Positions 1 to 6,800 of a stretch of 7,644 nt of DNA are shown here, piece by piece. Within the stretch, counting starts at the first letter, position 1, and each line of letters begins with the position of its first letter. Both the position numbers and the translations under genes were made by a program. The notes beneath the pieces are model-generated. The model did no database searches. It was given only the letters and a program-made list of their open reading frames with translations, and was not told the origin of the DNA. This stretch comes from an uncultured Clostridia bacterium (lineage in GTDB: Bacteria; Bacillota; Clostridia; Christensenellales; Aristaeellaceae): NCBI GenBank assembly GCA_934615145.1, contig CAKTTM010000086.1, positions 1-7,644 of the forward strand, written 5' to 3'.

Positions 1-5
1 ACCTC

Positions 6-3000
6 ATGTCGGCCAAACGCGGTACCAAGTTGATCCTCCTGGCGCTCTGCCTGAGCCTGCTGATGCCCATCGGCTCGCAGGCGGCCTATGCCACCATCCG
101 GCCGGGTGACAGCGGGCCGCAGGTGGTAGCGCTGCAGCAGGCGCTCAATGCCCTGGGCTATCCGGTCAACGCCGATGGCAAGTATGGCATGCAGACGGTG
201 GGCGCGGTGGCCACCTTTCAGGACAGGCAGCGCCTGACGCAGGACGGCATCGCGGGCAACCAGACCTTGAGCGTTCTATACCGCCTGGCGCCGCAGTACG
301 CGCCGGGCCCGGCGCAGCCCGTCTACCCCGGCTATCCGGTCAACCCAGTTTATCCCACACAGGCCCCTGTCAATGAGCGCTATGAGCTGGGCAGCTTTGG
401 CCCAGCTGTCTCCACGCTGCAGACCAGGCTGATGGCTCTTGGCTACACGCCAGGCCGCACGGACGGCGTCTATGATGTGGGCACCCGCAGTGCCGTGGTG
501 CTCTTCCAGCAGCGCAATGGCCTGGGCGCCGACGGCATCGCGGGCAGCCAGACCCTGCAGCGGCTCTATGGCGCCAGCGCCGTGCCCGCCCAGGGGGTGG
601 TGACCGCCGCCCCGCAGTTTACTCCCGCGCCCAGCACCAGTGACAAGTATCAGCTGGGAGATATCGCCACCGGCGTGGCCAGCCTGCAAAGTCGTCTGCT
701 GGCCCTGGGCTATGCGCCGGGGCGTGCCGACGGTGTCTTTGATGCGCCGACCCAGACCGCTGTGCAGAGCTTCCAGCTGCGCAATGGCCTCAGCGCCGAC
801 GGCATCGCGGGCGCGCTGACGCTGCTGAAACTCTATGACACCAGCGCCGTGCCCGCCCAGGGCGCTGTCACCACCGCCCCGCAGGTGACGCCCGTGCCCA
901 GCACCGGCGAGAAGTACCAGCCAGGCGACCACTCCACAGGGGTAGCCAACCTGCAGGTGCGCCTGAAGGACCTGGGCTACAACGCACAGCGGACTGACGG
1001 CGTCTATGACAACAACACACAGGCCGCGGTCATGGTCTTCCAGCAGAAGAATGGGCTGGCCACCGACGGCATCGCCGGGCCCGCCACGCTGACCAGACTC
1101 TATTCGCCGCTTGCCATCCCGGCCAGCGGTGCCACGCCCATCACCGCCACCGCCACGCCGGTGCCCGGCTTCCCCGGCGAGCGCTATGAGCTGGGCAACA
1201 CTGGCACAGGCGTTGCCAACCTGCAGGTGCGCCTGCTGGCTCTGGGCTACAACCCGCTGCGCACCGACGGCGTCTTTGATGTCAACACCCGCAGCGCCGT
1301 GATCGTCTTCCAGCAGAAAAATGGCCTGTTTGCCGACGGCATCGCGGGCTCGCTGACGCTGCAGCGGCTCTACGCGGCAGACGCTATCCCCAATACTGGC
1401 TTTGTCACCGCTACGCCACTGCCCACCCAGCCGCCTGTGCTGCCGCCGCTTGACGGCAGCGGCAAGGCCAAGGTGACCACCGGCAATTCGGGCGGCCTCT
1501 ACCTGCGCAGCGCGCCCACGACGGGCAAGAACAATGTGCTGGCCACCATGCCAAATGGCAGCGTGGTCACGGTGCTGGAGCGCGGCTTCAACTGGTCACG
1601 CCTGCGCTATGGCACCACCGATGGCTACGCGATGAGCAAGTTCCTCACCTTTGACGCCACGCCTGTGGTCACGCTGCCGCCGGGCGCCACGGCCACGCCG
1701 CCGCCCATCACGCCGGCCGAGGGCACCGCCACCGTCTACACGCAAAACCGCGGCAGCCTCAAGTTCCGCTCCAGCCCCAGCGCGCTTAACGACAGCAATG
1801 TCATTGCCAACCTGCCCTTTGGCACCACCGTGCAGGTCAAGGTGCGCGGCTCTGACTGGACACAGGTCAACTACGCCGGCCGCGACGGCTGGCTGATGAG
1901 CCGCTACCTCAGCTTCGCACCCGGTCAGGTGGTCATCAACCCCAGCCCGGTGCCCAGCGTGACGGCCACACCGGCCCCCAGCGGCCCGGCGGTGGGCACA
2001 GCGCTGGTCAGACCCGCTAACGGCGGCAGCCTGCGCATGCGCTCCAGTGCCACATCCACGCAGAACAATGTCATCATGAACATCCCCTACGGCGCGCTGG
2101 TCACGGTGCTCAGCCGCGGAGCGGAGTGGACACAGGTGCGCTACAACGCCAAGGACGGCTATGTGATGAGCAGCTTCCTGCAGTTCTCCTCCGTCCAGCC
2201 GGTGGTCACCCCGGCGCCGGTTACTGCGGCGCCCCAGCCCACCGCGGTGCCCGAGGGCCGCGCCGGCACCGCGGTCATCAAGACACCCAACGGCCGCAGC
2301 GTCAACTTCCGCTCCTCGCCTGAGCTCAAGAGCGATCAGAACCTGATCACCACCATCAAAAATGGCGAGACCGTCAGCGTCCTGAGCTACGGCGCCACCT
2401 GGTCCTCCGTGCAGCACGGCGGCAAACAGGGCTATATCATGAGCAGCATGCTCAGCTTCACGCCGGCCGCCGTCACCGCCGCCCCCACCGCTGCGCCCAC
2501 GCCGACCGCCTCACCACAGGCGGCGGCGCCCACCCAGGTACCCCAGAACGCTTCCATCTTCCCGCGAACGCTCCGAGCAGGAGACCAGGGGGAGGATGTG
2601 AGCCTGCTGCAAAGCAGGCTCTCCCAACTGAGCTATGCCGTGAGTGAGACCGGCAGCTATGACGACAGCACGCTGGCGGCGGTGCGCGCCTTCCAGCGGG
2701 AGAATGGGTTGAATGTAGATGGCGCCTTTGGCAGCAACACCGCCCAGGCCCTGATGAGCAGCAATGCCAAAGCCAGCCCCGTCAAGCCCCCGGACTACCC
2801 CTCGCTGCGCATGGGCGACAAGGATGACGCCCGCGGTCAGGTCAGCCAGCTGCAGCGCGCGCTGTCGGCTCTGGGCTATGCCTTGAGCGTGGACGGCAGC
2901 TATGGCAACAAGACCCACGCCGCGGTGGTGGCCTTCCAAACACAAAACAGCCTGACCATCTCAGGCATCGCTGACGACGCCACGCAGCGCAGCCTGTACT

Positions 3001-3509
3001 CAGGCGCTGCCAAGCCTGCCCCGGCAGCCACCCCCAAGGTGGACCTGACGGGCGCGGTCTCCGCCGGCCCCAAGGCCAGCGAGGTCAAGCTGCTGGACTG
3101 GTACAGCGAGGTCAAGCCCAGCATCAAGGGCGGCCAGACCGCCCAGGTGCACGACCCCAAGACGGGCATCAACTTTGACCTGCAGTACTACTCCCTGGGC
3201 GCTCACGCTGACAGCGAGCCCAAGTCGCTGCGCGATACCCAGCTGATGAACGAAGCCTTTGGCGATGCCAGCTGGGATACCCGCCCCGTCTATGTCAAGC
3301 TGCCCAGCGGCGACTGGACGCTGGCCACCATGCACAACAACCCCCACCTCTTTGGCAATGTCAAGGACAATGGCTTTGGCGGCCACCTGTGCGTGCACTT
3401 CAAGCGCGATCTGGAGGAGACCAAAAAGGCCGACCCCAATTACGGCATGCAAAACCAGCTGGCCATCCGCAGCGCCTGGGAGAAACTGACGGGGCAGACG
3501 GTGCAGTAG
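6..3509 (+). CDS. Secreted multi-domain peptidoglycan-binding protein (7 PG_binding_1, 4 SH3, His/Cys C-terminal domain)
   Basis: A 1167-residue exported protein predicted to bind the cell wall. Residues 1-29 form a Sec signal peptide: a Lys/Arg start, a Leu-rich core and an A-Y-A end. PG_binding_1 modules lie near residues 30-92, 125-189, 214-278, 303-366 and 393-456, each with the G-Y...D-G-x-Y/F...T..AV..FQ...GL..DGIAG pattern. Four bacterial SH3 modules follow near 486-549, 573-637, 664-727 and 754-818 (R-S/RSS, W, DGY-x-MS motifs). Two more PG_binding_1 modules lie near 853-918 and 931-1000. Thr/Pro/Ala-rich linkers separate the modules. The C-terminal domain (about 1025-1160) has H1067-A-D, M-H1110-N-N-P-H1114 and G-H1127-L-C1129-V-H1131. 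I recall this type of domain at the end of Clostridia wall proteins but cannot name its activity; hydrolase or peptidase is a guess. C1129 is the only Cys outside the signal peptide. There is no LPXTG anchor. The frame is open to the left edge, but this ATG directly precedes the signal peptide, so the start is likely correct. Confidence 0.9.
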   Translation: MSAKRGTKLILLALCLSLLMPIGSQAAYATIRPGDSGPQVVALQQALNALGYPVNADGKYGMQTVGAVATFQDRQRLTQDGIAGNQTLSVLYRLAPQYAPGPAQPVYPGYPVNPVYPTQAPVNERYELGSFGPAVSTLQTRLMALGYTPGRTDGVYDVGTRSAVVLFQQRNGLGADGIAGSQTLQRLYGASAVPAQGVVTAAPQFTPAPSTSDKYQLGDIATGVASLQSRLLALGYAPGRADGVFDAPTQTAVQSFQLRNGLSADGIAGALTLLKLYDTSAVPAQGAVTTAPQVTPVPSTGEKYQPGDHSTGVANLQVRLKDLGYNAQRTDGVYDNNTQAAVMVFQQKNGLATDGIAGPATLTRLYSPLAIPASGATPITATATPVPGFPGERYELGNTGTGVANLQVRLLALGYNPLRTDGVFDVNTRSAVIVFQQKNGLFADGIAGSLTLQRLYAADAIPNTGFVTATPLPTQPPVLPPLDGSGKAKVTTGNSGGLYLRSAPTTGKNNVLATMPNGSVVTVLERGFNWSRLRYGTTDGYAMSKFLTFDATPVVTLPPGATATPPPITPAEGTATVYTQNRGSLKFRSSPSALNDSNVIANLPFGTTVQVKVRGSDWTQVNYAGRDGWLMSRYLSFAPGQVVINPSPVPSVTATPAPSGPAVGTALVRPANGGSLRMRSSATSTQNNVIMNIPYGALVTVLSRGAEWTQVRYNAKDGYVMSSFLQFSSVQPVVTPAPVTAAPQPTAVPEGRAGTAVIKTPNGRSVNFRSSPELKSDQNLITTIKNGETVSVLSYGATWSSVQHGGKQGYIMSSMLSFTPAAVTAAPTAAPTPTASPQAAAPTQVPQNASIFPRTLRAGDQGEDVSLLQSRLSQLSYAVSETGSYDDSTLAAVRAFQRENGLNVDGAFGSNTAQALMSSNAKASPVKPPDYPSLRMGDKDDARGQVSQLQRALSALGYALSVDGSYGNKTHAAVVAFQTQNSLTISGIADDATQRSLYSGAAKPAPAATPKVDLTGAVSAGPKASEVKLLDWYSEVKPSIKGGQTAQVHDPKTGINFDLQYYSLGAHADSEPKSLRDTQLMNEAFGDASWDTRPVYVKLPSGDWTLATMHNNPHLFGNVKDNGFGGHLCVHFKRDLEETKKADPNYGMQNQLAIRSAWEKLTGQTVQ
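378..1373 (+). repeat. Four tandem in-frame PG_binding_1 repeats, period 267/267/270 bp
   Basis: Equivalent codons of modules two to five begin near 378, 645, 912 and 1182, so the unit is 89-90 codons including its linker. Similarity is visible at DNA level as well as protein level. A run of over 20 bases in the linker recurs at 574 and 841, exactly 267 bp apart, and another run in the module core recurs at 945 and 1215, 270 bp apart. This points to internal duplication within the gene. Such repeats can recombine and change copy number, and they are also places where short-read assemblies collapse. Confidence 0.85.
1461..2459 (+). repeat. Four in-frame bacterial SH3 repeats, period about 261-273 bp
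   Basis: The matching Gly codons opening each SH3 module are at 1461, 1722, 1995 and 2265, giving spacings of 261, 273 and 270 bp. Protein-level conservation is clear: a G-T-A-like opening, R-S-S in the first strand, W-(T/S)-x-(V/L) in the middle and DG-(Y/W)-x-M-S-x-x-L-x-F at the end. At DNA level the copies are more diverged than the PG_binding_1 array, suggesting an older expansion. The period is close to that of the neighbouring array, mostly because both domains are about 65 residues plus a Pro/Thr linker. Confidence 0.8.
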
Positions 3510-3533
3510 GCTCTCCATCAAGAAGCGCTCCTT

Positions 3534-3567
3534 TATCCCTGCGGCAGCATGCCTCAGGGATATTTTT
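3534..3567 (+). terminator. Rho-independent terminator after the cell-wall protein gene
   Basis: An 8-bp outer stem TATCCCTG / CAGGGATA (3534-3541 with 3555-3562) is continued, after one C/T mismatch, by GGCA/TGCC around a three-base loop. A run of five T follows at 3563-3567. It starts 24 bases after the stop codon. It should separate the wall-protein transcript from the sigma-factor operon downstream. Confidence 0.85.
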
Positions 3568-3586
3568 CTGCAGATTTCTTACCCTT

Positions 3587-3615
3587 GATGCAGACTTTCG
3601 CCGCCTATCTGCATC
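3587..3615. promoter_or_regulatory. Inverted repeat upstream of the sigma-factor gene (possible operator or hairpin)
   Basis: GATGCAGA (3587-3594) and TCTGCATC (3608-3615) are perfect 8-base reverse complements separated by 13 bases. A related palindrome TCTGCAGA lies just upstream at 3567-3574, so a CTGCA/TGCAG core occurs three times in about 50 bp. The element sits between the upstream terminator and the sigma-factor ribosome site, where the operon promoter must be if the operon has its own. I could not pick a convincing -35/-10 pair: TTGATG at 3585 has only weak partners (TATCTG at 3606 is 15 bases away). Confidence 0.4.
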
Positions 3616-3622
3616 TATAGGG

Positions 3623-3634
3623 TGAATCGATTCA
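3623..3634. promoter_or_regulatory. Perfect 12-bp palindrome TGAATCGATTCA in the sigma-factor leader
   Basis: TGAATCGATTCA is its own reverse complement over all 12 bases and ends 5 bases before the purine-rich ribosome site of the sigma-factor gene. A two-fold symmetric site in a leader is the usual form of a dimeric repressor operator, so regulation of the operon here is plausible. No family is assigned, and a chance palindrome cannot be excluded. Confidence 0.35.
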
Positions 3635-3639
3635 ATCCC

Positions 3640-3650
3640 GGAAGGAAGGA
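3640..3650 (+). promoter_or_regulatory. Ribosome binding site of the sigma-factor gene (GGAA repeated)
   Basis: GGAAGGAAGGA precedes the ATG at 3653. The first GGAAGG (3640-3645) is spaced seven bases from the start, which is good spacing. The reiterated GGAA gives several overlapping registers, so initiation is expected to be strong. It fixes the start at 3653. Confidence 0.75.
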
Positions 3651-3652
3651 AC

Positions 3653-4138
3653 ATGTCTGAGGAGAAACATCGCCGCGACGAATGGTTCGTGGCCAGCCTG
3701 CAGGCGTATCGTCAGGCTATGTACCGCACGGCGCTGTCGATGCTGCGCCGCAGCGCGGAGGCGGAGGACGCTGTCTCCACCGCCACCATCAACAGCTATG
3801 CCCGTCTGCCCTACCTGTGCGAGCCGGAGCGGATAGGCCCCTACCTGCTGCGCGCCACCGTCAATGCCTGCTACAGCCAGCTCAGGCGCCGCAAGCGGTA
3901 TGACGCCGCCACACCTGAAGTCATCAACCACCTGGCCACATCAGCGCCAGAGACCCCGCTGTGGGTCTATCTGGAGACGCTGAGCCCCAAGGTGCGCGTC
4001 GCGCTGCAGCTGCGCTATGGCGAAAACCTGCCGCTCAAAGAGGTCTGCCGCATCCTGGGCCTGCCCAAGGGCACTGTGTCTGCGCGCATCAGCCGGGGGC
4101 TGCACATCCTGCGCCAAGAGATGGAGGAACAAGCATGA
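3653..4138 (+). CDS. ECF-like sigma-70 family RNA polymerase sigma factor
   Basis: A 161-residue cytoplasmic sigma factor with the two-domain layout of the ECF group. Region 2 spans about residues 16-85: an aromatic/Leu-rich helix (AMYRTALSMLRR), the acidic AEDAVSTATINSYARL segment matching the usual AEDA-x-QETF-x-xAY core, and a basic RRRKR end. After a short linker, region 4 spans about 104-158, with LSPKVRVALQLRYGENLPLKEVCRILGLPKGTVSARISRGLHILR containing the helix-turn-helix that reads the -35 element. No region 3 or 1.1 is present and the length is normal for the family. It should direct RNA polymerase to a small regulon, probably including its own operon. Its stop overlaps the start of the next gene (ATGA), the typical arrangement for a sigma factor and its translationally coupled anti-sigma partner. 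The exact ECF subgroup was not determined. Confidence 0.88.
   Translation: MSEEKHRRDEWFVASLQAYRQAMYRTALSMLRRSAEAEDAVSTATINSYARLPYLCEPERIGPYLLRATVNACYSQLRRRKRYDAATPEVINHLATSAPETPLWVYLETLSPKVRVALQLRYGENLPLKEVCRILGLPKGTVSARISRGLHILRQEMEEQA
4123..4127 (+). promoter_or_regulatory. Ribosome binding site of the anti-sigma-like gene inside the sigma-factor end
   Basis: GGAGG lies seven bases before the ATG at 4135, inside the last codons of the sigma factor. Together with the ATGA overlap it decides the start of the anti-sigma-like protein against the long upstream extension that is open in the same frame from 3961. Confidence 0.8.
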
Positions 4139-5071
4139 ATACTGATAATGACTGGCAGCGCCTGTTTGAACAGGCCAATGCCAGCCCGCCGCCGGGCTTT
4201 GAAACGCGGCATGACCAGCTGCTGCAGCGCCTGACCACGCAGGCCAAGCGGCAAGGCTTAAGACGCCTGCCCCTCAAGGCCCTGATCGCCCTGATGCTGG
4301 CGCTGGTGGCCGTGGGGGCGCTGGCGGCGGGCAACATACTGGGACTGGGTGACTTCTTCCAGCGGAGCATGCAGGGCAATCACCTAAAGCCTGAGCGCCT
4401 GACGGTCTTTGAGCAGCAAGCCACACCGCTTAATGTGAAGCTGGCGGACATCAACATCACCCTGCATGAGCTGATCGCCGACGGCAGATGGGCCTATGCC
4501 TCGGTGATGGCGGAGCCGCTGGACAAGGGGCTGCTGCTGGTGCCCTTTGGCATCAGCAATGAGCGTCCCTTGGGCCTGAGCGATGGCGAGACGTACAACA
4601 GCTACCTCGAATACGCGCAGGCAAAGCAACTGAAATTGGTTGATCTGAGCGTCTATTTGGAGAGCGAGGCGCTGACCGGGGATTACTTCATGGATCAGGC
4701 CTATGATGAGCAGGGCAGTCAGCCAGGATGGTCAGGCGCCAATCGATCACAGCTACCCGCTCCAGCTGCAGGTGCGTGACCAGGCCCCCGCCCGCGTCTA
4801 CCCGGCCCAGCTGCCCGTGGGCGAAAGCGGCATCACCTTGCTGGAGGCGCGGCTGACGCAGACGGCGCTGTGCACTTATCTGGACATCACGCAGTCGGGC
4901 GGCGAGCCCCTGCACGCCGACCTGATGCGGGGCTGCGAAGCCTGGCCGCGCGGGCTGTCCATCGATGTCAACGGCTATGAGATGGACAAACTGCCCGACA
5001 TGATCGACATACGCCTTGAGCATCCCGCCACCGGGCAGAGCTGGGATATCAAGGGGCTCAAAGGGCAATAG
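4135..5071 (+). CDS. Membrane anti-sigma-like protein, interrupted by a frameshift near 4711-4735
   Basis: Probable membrane-bound regulator of the preceding sigma factor. The first frame gives a cytoplasmic N-terminus (residues 1-46, starting M-N-T-D-N-D-W), one hydrophobic segment at about 47-70 and an extracytoplasmic part that begins GLGDFFQRSMQG. This layout resembles DUF4179-type proteins paired with ECF sigma factors in Firmicutes; the family is recalled, not searched. No zinc-binding HxxxCxxC motif is seen. As read, the frame ends at 4779 (214 residues). The ectodomain sense continues one frame over, through PIDHSYPLQLQVRDQAP to the stop at 5071. One surplus base around 4711-4735, for example in CAGCCAGG, would restore about 311 residues. 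It is either a real disruption or a sequence error. If real, the anchor and N-terminus survive but the distal ectodomain is lost. The next gene follows after 20 bases. Confidence 0.72.
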
Positions 5072-5080
5072 CAGGCCCTG

Positions 5081-5086
5081 AAAGGA
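5081..5086 (+). promoter_or_regulatory. Ribosome binding site of the solute-binding-protein-like gene
   Basis: AAAGGA lies five bases before the ATG at 5092. That ATG opens a signal peptide, whereas the later in-frame ATG at 5145 of the main reading frame has neither a ribosome site nor a signal peptide. This decides the original start. Confidence 0.65.
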
Positions 5087-5091
5087 AACAC

Positions 5092-6497
5092 ATGAAGGAT
5101 AAACTGATGCTCAGGCGCCTGAGCGCCTGCCTACTGCTGGCGATATGCCTGTTAAGCCAGGCCACCGCGCAGGCCACCACGCTCAAACTCATTTTACAGA
5201 TGAAGGCTCGGAGCAGTTCAAGCGCGATCACCCGGATGTCCGCTTCAAGGCACTCAATGTCAGCGAGGACGGCGAGAGCACGGCACTGTACTACCGCAAC
5301 ACCTATGAGTGGAGCGCCGCCGTGATCACAGGCAGCTTTGAGGCCGATGTCTTTAGCGTCTCCAACATGGCCTATGACTGGCGGGCGCTGGCGGACAAAG
5401 GCTTCTGCGCCGACCTGTCGGGCAGCGCCATCATACGCGAGGCGGTGGGGCGGATGCACCCATCGATACAAAGCGAGCTGATGCGCAGGGAGCAGATACT
5501 GGGCATCCCCACCAGCATACAGTTTGACTTTCTGCTGGTGGATGATATCGGCTGGGCAGAAGCAGGCTATGGCGAGAGCGATGTGCCCAAGACCTTCACA
5601 GCGCTGCTTGACTTTCTGGAGGGATGGGTACAGCGGCAGGAGCGTGACCCGCAGCCCGATATCGGCGTCATCGCCAGCTGGGCTGAAGAGGTCTATGGCC
5701 CGAGCAGCTATATCGACTGGCTCAGCCAGCTGCTTCTGGACAGCTACATCATGCAGCAGCAACACGCCAAGGAGCCGCTGAGCTTTGAGGGTGAGCATCT
5801 GCCACTGCTGCTGGAGCGCGTCAAGCAAGTAGGCGCCGCCATCTACCGGATCGAGCCGCAGGTCACTGGCCCCAAACAGCTGATCGCCACCTCCTTTGGC
5901 CCAGGCTTCATGTGGCCGGGCCGGGTCAGCCAGCGGCTGATCAGCCCGCGGCTAAACGAGGATCAGCCCCAGCTGCTGCCCTGCACCATGCACATCATGG
6001 CCGTCTACGGCAGAAGCCGGCGGCAGCCGCTTGCCACCCAGCTGGTGGAAGACTTCCTCACCCAACGGCGCTGGTTCATTCCCCTCTATCCAGAATATTT
6101 CTACACGGACGGCCAACCGGTCAAGAACCCCAGATACGCCGAAAGCCTGGCACACTGGACCGCCAAAGCCGCGGAGGCCAAAGCACGCCTGGCCTCGCCT
6201 GACTTGAGCCTGGGCGACCGCAACCAGGCGCAGGAGGAGCTGGCAAGGTTTGAGGGCTATCTTGAAGACACCAAGGCCCGCGAGTACAGCCTCTCACCCG
6301 AACAGCTGCAAGACTACAAGTCCCTGGCCCCACATCTGAGCTTCCCCATGGCCAGCCCCTATGTGACCTGGACGGACACCGGGCAAAACTATGAGACGCT
6401 GCGCAAGCGCTTTGTTGCGGGCAACCTCTCCGCCTCAGACTTCATGCAGGCACTGCGCCAAATGGCACGCCTGGTCATCCTGGAGGAAGGCAACTAA
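5092..6497 (+). CDS. Secreted extracellular solute-binding-protein-like protein, interrupted by a frameshift at 5192-5195
   Basis: The ATG at 5092 opens a signal peptide (residues 1-28, ending ATAQA before TTLKLI). The frame then loses sense at a run of four T (5192-5195). The frame one base back continues as FTDEGSEQFKRDHPDVRF and stays open to 6497. Adding one T would give one protein of about 468 residues, with a mature start resembling family 1 (sugar-type) ABC solute-binding proteins. Other resembling features are a D-V-F-S-V-S segment after the first lobe, GIPTSIQFDFLLVDD, a PEYFYTDGQP stretch and a charged, probably helical insertion (AKAAEAKARL...QAQEELARF). The signal peptide has no good lipobox (the Cys follows Ile), unusual for a Gram-positive binding protein. 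No permease or ATPase gene adjoins it, so a sensory partner of the anti-sigma protein is an alternative to transport. Substrate unknown. Confidence 0.65.
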
Positions 6498-6508
6498 GCC
6501 CCCAAACG

Positions 6509-6542
6509 ATCATCCCCTCGGCCTGATGACCGAGGGGATGAT
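6509..6542. terminator. Perfect 13-bp hairpin downstream of the operon (probable terminator)
   Basis: The 13-base arms 6509-6521 (ATCATCCCCTCGG) and 6530-6542 are perfect reverse complements around an eight-base loop. The hairpin begins 12 bases after the stop of the binding-protein-like gene, where a terminator is expected. There is no T run after it on either strand, so it is not a textbook intrinsic terminator. It may instead protect the 3' end of the transcript or act with the second hairpin at 6756-6783. Confidence 0.6.
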
Positions 6543-6755
6543 TCAACTATTCGGGCTTATCCCTGGGAGGTTCGGAGGGCCGAAGTTCCGCAAGCTCAAT
6601 CGTCGCACCATTTCGCTCGTAGGCACTCGCTCGTGTTGCTCGTTTCGCTTGAGGTCTCCGCTTGCCTGCTTCCGCCACAGGCAGCGGCAAGCTACGACCC
6701 CTCTGAGCAACAATCCGCCCCAGCGACAGGCAAACGGCCCATCGTGCCCACCCGG
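6543..6755. other. Gene-free structured intergenic stretch with short direct and inverted repeats
   Basis: No credible gene was seen. The stretch contains TTCGG/CCGAA around a four-base loop (6571-6584). CGCTCGT occurs at 6614-6620 and 6628-6634, with a near copy TGCTCGT at 6637-6643. A longer hairpin at 6660-6692 has arms GCTTGCC/GGCAAGC continued, past one bulged T, by GCT/AGC. The low-complexity TCGCTCGT wording looks unlike the adjoining genes. It could be a copy of a dispersed intergenic repeat or a structured RNA, but the copy number cannot be judged from one window. Confidence 0.4.
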
Positions 6756-6783
6756 CGGAAAAGGTTCCGCAGAACCTTTTTCG
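6756..6783 (-). terminator. Intrinsic terminator of gdhA, able to act on both strands
   Basis: AAAAGGTTC (6759-6767) and GAACCTTTT (6772-6780) form a perfect 9-bp stem around a CGCA loop, extended by a G-T and two G-C pairs at the base. On the minus strand it begins about 18 bases after the gdhA stop and its descending arm ends in four T. On the plus strand the descending arm ends in five T. It therefore suits both converging transcripts. Confidence 0.75.
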
Positions 6784-6800
6784 ACGCGCGCGTCAGCGCA

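Noticed and set aside
276..932. Long minus-strand open frames opposite the wall-protein gene (also 1596-2417 and 3000-3521)
   Set aside because: They are open because of GC-rich codon bias and repeats on the plus strand. They lack ribosome sites and recognisable domains.
378..1373. Periodic repeats as a CRISPR or mobile element array
   Set aside because: The period of about 267 bp is in frame, encodes protein modules and shows no repeat-spacer structure.
3078..3485. YkuD-type L,D-transpeptidase domain at the end of the wall protein
   Set aside because: The characteristic H-G-T...S-H/x-G-C-(I/V)-R signature is absent. The Cys is in G-H-L-C-V-H-F, a different context.
3961..4134. Upstream extension of the anti-sigma-like frame from ATG 3961
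   Set aside because: It overlaps region 4 of the sigma factor in another frame, and its translation is compositionally poor. GGAGG and the ATGA overlap support the start at 4135.
5188..5200. Programmed -1 ribosomal frameshift
   Set aside because: The bases CTC ATT TTA CAG do not form an X-XXY-YYZ heptamer in the upstream frame, and I saw no obvious internal Shine-Dalgarno stimulator or downstream stem.
5145..6497. Complete 450-residue protein starting at ATG 5145
   Set aside because: Its first 15 or so residues (MPVKPGHRAGHHAQT) are an out-of-frame reading of the signal peptide region. There is no ribosome site before 5145, while a good one precedes 5092. The true start is better placed at 5092 with a frameshift.
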